Shown: one piece after another, positions 7,640 to 10,852 of the stretch
Layout of the letters: each line of letters opens with the position of its first letter
Position numbering within the stretch: the stretch's first letter is position 1
Assembly: GCA_020849855.1 (NCBI GenBank)
Contig: JADZFO010000033.1
Location: forward strand, 1 to 10,852
Direction of reading: 5' to 3'
DNA length: 10,852 nucleotides
Origin: a bacterium
GTDB lineage: Bacteria > 4484-113 > JAFGCY01
Notes under the pieces: model-generated
Database searches by the model: none
What the model was told of the DNA's origin: nothing
The model's input: only the letters and a program-made list of their open reading frames with translations
Translations under genes and position numbers: made by a program

Positions 7640-7645
7640 AGTCTA
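7640..7645 (-). promoter_or_regulatory. -10 box of the TPR-like gene (leaderless)
   Basis: TAGACT on the minus strand, preceded by TGT (extended -10) and ending 6 bases before ATG7633. A possible weak -35, TTGCGG (7670-7665), has a rather long spacer of 19 bases. Confidence 0.45.
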
Positions 7646-7715
7646 ACACCGCCGGGAAAAACATCCGCAATTCCGCCGCGGCCCGCGCAGCGCGCTTGGG
7701 GCGCTGAAGCCGGCG

Positions 7716-7914
7716 TTAAATTCGCGGCGGAAATCCTGGAACTCAGGAACAAGTTTGCGCCAAGTGCGTCTAATCGAGGTCCGCAAACGGTTAAGGGGGC
7801 GGGCTGAGTAAGCTGTTTCATGAACCTGTGCACCGGCAATGATGAGCGACCGGTGCGCCGGGGAGCCAAGACAAGTACCTGTAAAGGGGCGGCGCAAGCC
7901 GCCCTTTTGCTTTT
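7716..7914 (+). ncRNA. Possible small RNA ending at an orphan terminator
   Basis: No credible reading frame lies on the plus strand between 7640 and 7887, yet a strong terminator ends this stretch. A series of hairpins precedes it: TCCTG/CAGGA (7734-7748), GTTTGCG (7753-7759) with CGCAAAC (7782-7788), and GCACCGG (7830-7836) with CCGGTGC (7850-7856). A weak -10 (TTAAAT, 7716-7721) with a poor -35 would start an RNA of about 185 bases. I compared it by eye with 6S RNA, SRP RNA, tmRNA, RNase P RNA and common riboswitches and saw no match. It could instead be an unrecognised leader or remnant. Confidence 0.35.
7887..7914 (+). terminator. Intrinsic terminator with no upstream gene
   Basis: A perfect 7-bp stem, GGGCGGC (7887-7893) and GCCGCCC (7898-7904), with a GCAA loop and then TTTTGCTTTT. 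On the plus strand the closest coding region upstream is groEL, more than 2 kb away and with its own terminator, so it must end a local transcript. Confidence 0.85.
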
Positions 7915-7976
7915 CAGCCACCTTGCCGCGGCTCTACGGGAGCCATTGCAGCGGCCCCGCGGCCTTTATTTGTGCG

Positions 7977-8020
7977 CGCTTAGCTTAGATGCGGTTAAAT
8001 CTTTGTTCGCTTATCTTAAG
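7977..8020 (+). repeat. Direct repeats upstream of the pilT promoter
   Basis: CGCTTAGCTTAG (7977-7988) and CGCTTATCTTAA (8008-8019) are spaced 31 bases start to start, about three helical turns, in an A/T-rich patch just upstream of the promoter. They could be a binding site for a regulator of pilT. Two copies only, so chance similarity is possible. Confidence 0.35.
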
Positions 8021-8035
8021 CAGGCTTCAAGTTTC

Positions 8036-8064
8036 TTCCAGGCCTGCTACTGGCCCGTTATAAT
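8036..8064 (+). promoter_or_regulatory. Promoter of pilT
   Basis: A consensus -10 TATAAT (8059-8064) with a partial -35 (TTCCAG, 8036-8041) at a 17-base spacer. Expected start near 8071, giving a leader of about 36 bases. Confidence 0.7.
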
Positions 8065-8106
8065 CCGCCCTGGCCTGGCGGGTTGCCGGGCAGGGGGCTT
8101 TTAGCC

Positions 8107-9249
8107 ATGTTAGCTACGGCTGCTTCGCACGGGGTTGAGAGCGAAGAGCGCGGCGTTCCTGTGTTTAGTGGATTCAATCTGGACGAGGCGCTCACGCGGT
8201 GTGTCGAAAGAGGTGGCACGGACCTGCATATCCGTGCATACGACTACCCGATCTTCAGGCTGCACGGGAAACTGGTCCGCGATGAGGGCTATCCCGTTTT
8301 CACGCCCGAAGATACGCATAAGCTCGGCATGAGCATCATTAAGGACCACCAGCTTTACTCGCTGGAGGAGTCCGGTGACTGCGACCTGAGCTATGCGGTG
8401 GATGGCGTCAGCCGCTTCCGCGTCAACGTTTTCTACGAACGCGACAACATCGGCATCGCCTTCCGCACAATTCCCGAGAACCCGCCCAAGCTTGAAGTGC
8501 TTGGCGTGCCTTCGCGCGTGCTGCAGGAGATCGCGACGAAACCGCGCGGCTTCTTCCTGGTGACCGGCCCGACCGGCTCCGGCAAGACGACCACGCTGGC
8601 GGCGATGCTGGACTACATTAACGAGAACAGCGCCCGCAACATCATCACGATCGAGGATCCCATCGAGTACCGGCACCGTAACAAGCTGTCGGTCATCAGC
8701 CAGCGCGAGATCGGCAAGGACAGCAGCGATTTCTCCCGCGCCCTGCGCTCGGCCCTGCGCCAGGACCCTGACGTGATCCTGGTCGGCGAGCTGCGCGACC
8801 TGGAGACTATCTCGATCGCGCTGACCGCCGCCGAGACCGGCCACCTGGTGCTGGGTACGCTGCACACCAACAGCGCCACCTCCAGCGTGGACCGTATCGT
8901 GGATATCTTCCCGCCGCACCAGCAGGACCAGGTGCGTCTGCAGCTCTCCATGAACCTGCAGGGCATCCTGTGCCAGGCGCTGCTGCCCGGTACCGCCGCT
9001 TCCGGCGGCCGCCGCGTGGTGGCCTGCGAAATCCTGGTGGCCACCCACGGCATCCGCAACCTGATCCGCGAGGCCAAGACCCACCAGATCCCGACGGCGA
9101 TGGAAGCCGGCGGCAAGTGGGGCATGACCACGCTGGACATGGACCTCAAGCGCCTGGTCCAGCAGGGCCAGATCAGCATTGAGACCGCTCTCGCCGTGGC
9201 ACGCCATCCCGAGGAGTTCCATCCCGGCAAGCCCGGCATCGACTACTAG
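8107..9249 (+). CDS. pilT: PilT-type pilus retraction ATPase
   Basis: 380 aa from ATG8107, slightly longer than the usual 345-370 because of an N-terminal extension of about 25 residues. A hexameric ATPase at the cytoplasmic base of the type IV pilus, which drives pilin disassembly (twitching). Seen: the N-terminal PAS-like domain with SDLH-like GGTDLHI, Walker A GPTGSGKT (154-161), Asp box ITIEDPIEY (180-188), Walker B ILVGELRD with Glu228, His box TAAETGHLVLGTLHTNSA, and the C-terminal IRNLIRE (316-322) that marks PilT rather than PilB. An upstream in-frame TTG at 8083 is less likely; AGGGGG (8092-8097) is a weak SD for ATG8107. PilT or its relative PilU cannot be separated here. No pilB or pilC is visible, but a prepilin lies 1.4 kb downstream on the same strand. 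Confidence 0.95.
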   Translation: MLATAASHGVESEERGVPVFSGFNLDEALTRCVERGGTDLHIRAYDYPIFRLHGKLVRDEGYPVFTPEDTHKLGMSIIKDHQLYSLEESGDCDLSYAVDGVSRFRVNVFYERDNIGIAFRTIPENPPKLEVLGVPSRVLQEIATKPRGFFLVTGPTGSGKTTTLAAMLDYINENSARNIITIEDPIEYRHRNKLSVISQREIGKDSSDFSRALRSALRQDPDVILVGELRDLETISIALTAAETGHLVLGTLHTNSATSSVDRIVDIFPPHQQDQVRLQLSMNLQGILCQALLPGTAASGGRRVVACEILVATHGIRNLIREAKTHQIPTAMEAGGKWGMTTLDMDLKRLVQQGQISIETALAVARHPEEFHPGKPGIDY

Positions 9250-9264
9250 ACAACCAAACCGTTG

Positions 9265-9298
9265 ACGCGCCTGCGCTACCATTGCGCAGGCGCGTTTT
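9265..9298 (+). terminator. Terminator after pilT
   Basis: A perfect 12-bp stem, ACGCGCCTGCGC (9265-9276) and GCGCAGGCGCGT (9284-9295), with a 7-base loop and a T-run of four. It lies 15 bases after the stop and 17 bases before the next ATG, so the downstream gene must rely on read-through or on a promoter I cannot see. Confidence 0.88.
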
Positions 9299-9315
9299 GC
9301 GTTTCTGGAGGCCTT

Positions 9316-10332
9316 ATGCACCCGCGTACCGCCATTGCCGCACGCTTCAGTTTCCCGGCCGGGCTGCGCCTGCTGGCGCTGCTTTGCTGCCTGCTGGCCC
9401 TCGCCGCGCTCAGCGCCTGCCCGGCGAAGAAGGATGCCGCCCAGGGCGGCGATGTGACTGTCAATGTGGACACGACTGACAGCACAGCCGGCGCGGACGC
9501 GGATGCGGACGTCACCTCGGCCAGCGATGCCGGCGAGGCTGCGGATGCCTCCGGCGAAGGCGCGGATGCTGATCCCGCTGCGGATGCCAAAGCCGCTGAG
9601 GGCGCAGACAGCGATGCCAGCGCCGATGGCGAAGCCAGCGCCGATGGTGATGCTAAAGCGGATGGCGATGCGAAAGCGGAGGGCGATGCCAAGGCTGAGC
9701 CCGAGGCGGAGGAGAAGCCCAAGGGCATCTGGGTCAACATCGAGTTCATGAACGCCCTGTGGAACGAAGACCCCGAGGCGCGCATGAGCCACCTGCTCTT
9801 TGACGTCGGCGCGGACCTCGCCCGCAACGAAAGCGTCACTACCGAGATCAAGATGGACGATCCGGACAAGGAAGTCTACGGCGAGGTGGACCTGCGCTTT
9901 TGCAAGCTGCGCGTCTATCCTTACGTCAGCGGCGCGCGGGTCACCCGCGAGAGCGGCAGCAAGCAGGAGTACACCCGCGACGGCCGCTATGTCTTCATGG
10001 TCTTCGACGAGAACGACAAGGCGCTTGGCGTGCTGGAGATGGACTACGAGGCCGAGTTCCGCCCGGCCCCGCCGGAGAGCCAGCCCCGCGACGCCAACAT
10101 CGTTCCCATCTTCGACCGCGATCACGAGCACATCGGCTATGACATCGTGCGCAAGGTCGAGGCCGGCAAGCCGATGCAGACCATCCTGCAGATCCGCATC
10201 AACCGCGGGGCCTTCCTCTCGCGCCAGGTCACGGACCCGCTGGGCAATGTCTTTGTCTACCGCTTCCCGGAGATCCACCTGCTGCTCGCGCCCCCGGGCG
10301 TCGACACCAGCAAGCCCCAGCGCCCGGTCTAG
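9316..10332 (+). CDS. Lipoprotein with low-complexity acidic linker
   Basis: 338 aa from ATG9316; SD TGGAGG (9306-9311) is 4 bases upstream. The frame is open back to 9262, but that part has no SD and lies in the terminator. The signal peptide has a long Leu/Ala core and the lipobox LSAC with Cys35. Residues about 57-136 are a Ala/Asp/Gly/Glu/Lys-rich linker built of degenerate ADGDAKA-type units. The rest (about 137-338) is a mixed alpha/beta domain beginning IWVNIEFMNALWNEDPEARM and including many charged and aromatic residues (VYPYVSGARVTRE, FDRDHEHIGYD); no enzyme motif is recognised. The protein resembles envelope-anchored proteins on flexible tethers; a link to pili is only inferred from pilT upstream and prepilin downstream. 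Confidence 0.88.
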   Translation: MHPRTAIAARFSFPAGLRLLALLCCLLALAALSACPAKKDAAQGGDVTVNVDTTDSTAGADADADVTSASDAGEAADASGEGADADPAADAKAAEGADSDASADGEASADGDAKADGDAKAEGDAKAEPEAEEKPKGIWVNIEFMNALWNEDPEARMSHLLFDVGADLARNESVTTEIKMDDPDKEVYGEVDLRFCKLRVYPYVSGARVTRESGSKQEYTRDGRYVFMVFDENDKALGVLEMDYEAEFRPAPPESQPRDANIVPIFDRDHEHIGYDIVRKVEAGKPMQTILQIRINRGAFLSRQVTDPLGNVFVYRFPEIHLLLAPPGVDTSKPQRPV

Positions 10333-10628
10333 CCCGGCGGAAGCTCTGCGCAGATCGCAATTCGCAGGCCCGGCCTGTAACACTTGCGCGCTTGCTGCAT
10401 CTCTTCTGTGCTGTAGAAAGTGATAGCCGGCCGGACTGCCCAGGAGGCAAACCGGCGCTACTTAGTCGCCACCGCAACAGACGCTGCGCGGGCCATCCGC
10501 CCCGGCGGGCATTCCATCCATAGAGCTGATCATTCCATTTGCCTGCCTGCGAGCCTGCCGCTGCAGCCCGCCCTGCGCGCCGCCTGCTGCGCTGCTTTCC
10601 CTGACTCCCTCGCGCACTGCGCGAGACG
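10333..10628. other. Intergenic region before the prepilin gene
   Basis: No reading frame with coding character. It holds a possible promoter (TTGCTG 10392-10397, TAGAAA 10414-10419, 16-base spacer) that would give a leader of about 230 bases. Dyads in it: GCCGG (10426-10430) with CCGGC (10452-10456), enclosing TGCC/GGCA, and TCGCGC (10610-10615) with GCGCGA (10619-10624). An AGGAGG at 10442-10447 is not followed by a start codon. No intrinsic terminator for the lipoprotein gene was seen. Confidence 0.45.
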
Positions 10629-10648
10629 CTTTGTGCGCACGCACAAAG
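10629..10648 (+). promoter_or_regulatory. Hairpin covering part of the prepilin ribosome site
   Basis: A perfect 8-bp stem, CTTTGTGC (10629-10636) and GCACAAAG (10641-10648), with loop GCAC. The 3' arm includes AAAG, the first half of the SD AAAGGAG (10645-10651). Folding would limit ribosome access to the ATG at 10657. Confidence 0.6.
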
Positions 10649-10656
10649 GAGCTGTT

Positions 10657-10852
10657 ATGCATTACGAAACATTGTTTTGCCTGCCCCGGGGCTGCCGGCG
10701 CTGTGGTTTCACCCTTATCGAACTGCTGGTGGTTATCGTCATTATTGGCATTCTGGCGGCGATCGCGCTGCCGAACTACATCAAGGTCAAGGAAAAGGCG
10801 AAGGAAGCCGAAGTCAAGGCGAACCTGCACAACATTCAGCTGAGTGTTGAGC
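10657..10852 (+). CDS. Type IV prepilin / pseudopilin, 5' part
   Basis: 65 codons seen before the window ends. The class III signal is clear: a leader ending RRCG, then FTLIELLVVIVIIGILAAIA with Glu at mature position 5, followed by the helical pilin stem (ALPNYIKVKEKAKEAEVKANLHNIQLSVE). PilD would cut after Gly17 and methylate Phe18. The leader of 17 residues is rather long and holds three Cys (8, 13, 16), which is uncommon. SD AAAGGAG (10645-10651) is 5 bases before the ATG. It could be a major or minor pilin or a type II secretion pseudopilin, which the missing C-terminus would decide. The KEAEVKANLHNIQ stem is typical of pseudopilin-like proteins of many uncultured bacteria (from memory). 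Confidence 0.9.
   Translation, partial: MHYETLFCLPRGCRRCGFTLIELLVVIVIIGILAAIALPNYIKVKEKAKEAEVKANLHNIQLSVE

Noticed and set aside
6407-7807. 466-codon open frame on the plus strand
   Set aside because: It lies antisense to the exported TPR-like gene, has a Gln/Arg/Ala-rich product and no credible start signal.
7820-8104. 94-codon frame upstream of pilT
   Set aside because: It runs through a strong intrinsic terminator and the pilT promoter, and its product has no recognisable character.
9277-9282. TACCAT as a -10 box for the lipoprotein gene
   Set aside because: It lies in the loop of the pilT terminator and has no -35 at a suitable distance.
8110-10383. 757-codon open frame on the minus strand
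   Set aside because: It is antisense to pilT and the lipoprotein gene, both with clear domains or signals. The product is low in complexity and has no signal or domain; GC-rich codon bias keeps the frame open.
10446-10500. Cyclic di-GMP riboswitch (GGCAAACC at 10446-10453 followed by a stem and CGCAA)
   Set aside because: The first part resembles the GEMM-I aptamer, but the expected GAAA tetraloop, the second stem with its receptor and the closing GGTTGCC-like strand are absent.

Overview
The window is GC-rich chromosomal DNA from a bacterium with type IV pili, probably from a poorly cultivated lineage; I cannot name the phylum from sequence alone. The lifestyle evidence is two lipoproteins with clear lipoboxes, a PilT-type retraction ATPase, a type IV prepilin entering at the right edge, and a groES-groEL operon behind a CIRCE-like operator. 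Promoters look like ordinary sigma70/sigmaA sites (TTGACA / TATAAT, often with an extended TGn). Several genes have the -10 box only 6-9 bases from the start codon and no Shine-Dalgarno, which suggests leaderless mRNAs.

Layout. (1) 21-821: secreted lipoprotein of unknown function with a strong terminator. (2) 909-3361: a cluster of seven small genes. Six encode tiny to small membrane proteins and one encodes a Nudix hydrolase. Three of the membrane proteins (909-1136, 1202-1417, 2046-2270) align without gaps and form a paralogous two-helix family that I do not recognise. (3) 3534-5762: groES-groEL with promoter, CIRCE-like operator, a second stem-loop and a leader of about 145 bases. (4) 5762-5905: a compact repeat element made of 26-base palindromic units bounded by a 30-base inverted repeat, then a terminator shared with the convergent gene. 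(5) 5978-7633 (minus): a large exported helical protein with a TPR-like segment. (6) 7634-8106: a long intergenic region with several hairpins and an orphan intrinsic terminator, possibly a small RNA gene, then direct repeats and the pilT promoter. (7) 8107-9249: pilT, followed by a perfect 12-bp terminator hairpin. (8) 9316-10332: a lipoprotein with an 80-residue Ala/Asp/Gly/Glu linker. (9) 10657-10852: the 5' end of a prepilin gene whose ribosome site lies partly in a hairpin.

How the genes may work together: groES/groEL form the stress-inducible chaperonin, probably under HrcA. PilT and the prepilin belong to the pilus system, and the two lipoproteins and the exported TPR-like protein are envelope components of unknown role. 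The small membrane-protein cluster has no assigned function. The most interesting points are the three-member two-helix family, the leaderless and bidirectional promoter arrangement, the orphan terminator region, and the repeat element behind groEL.
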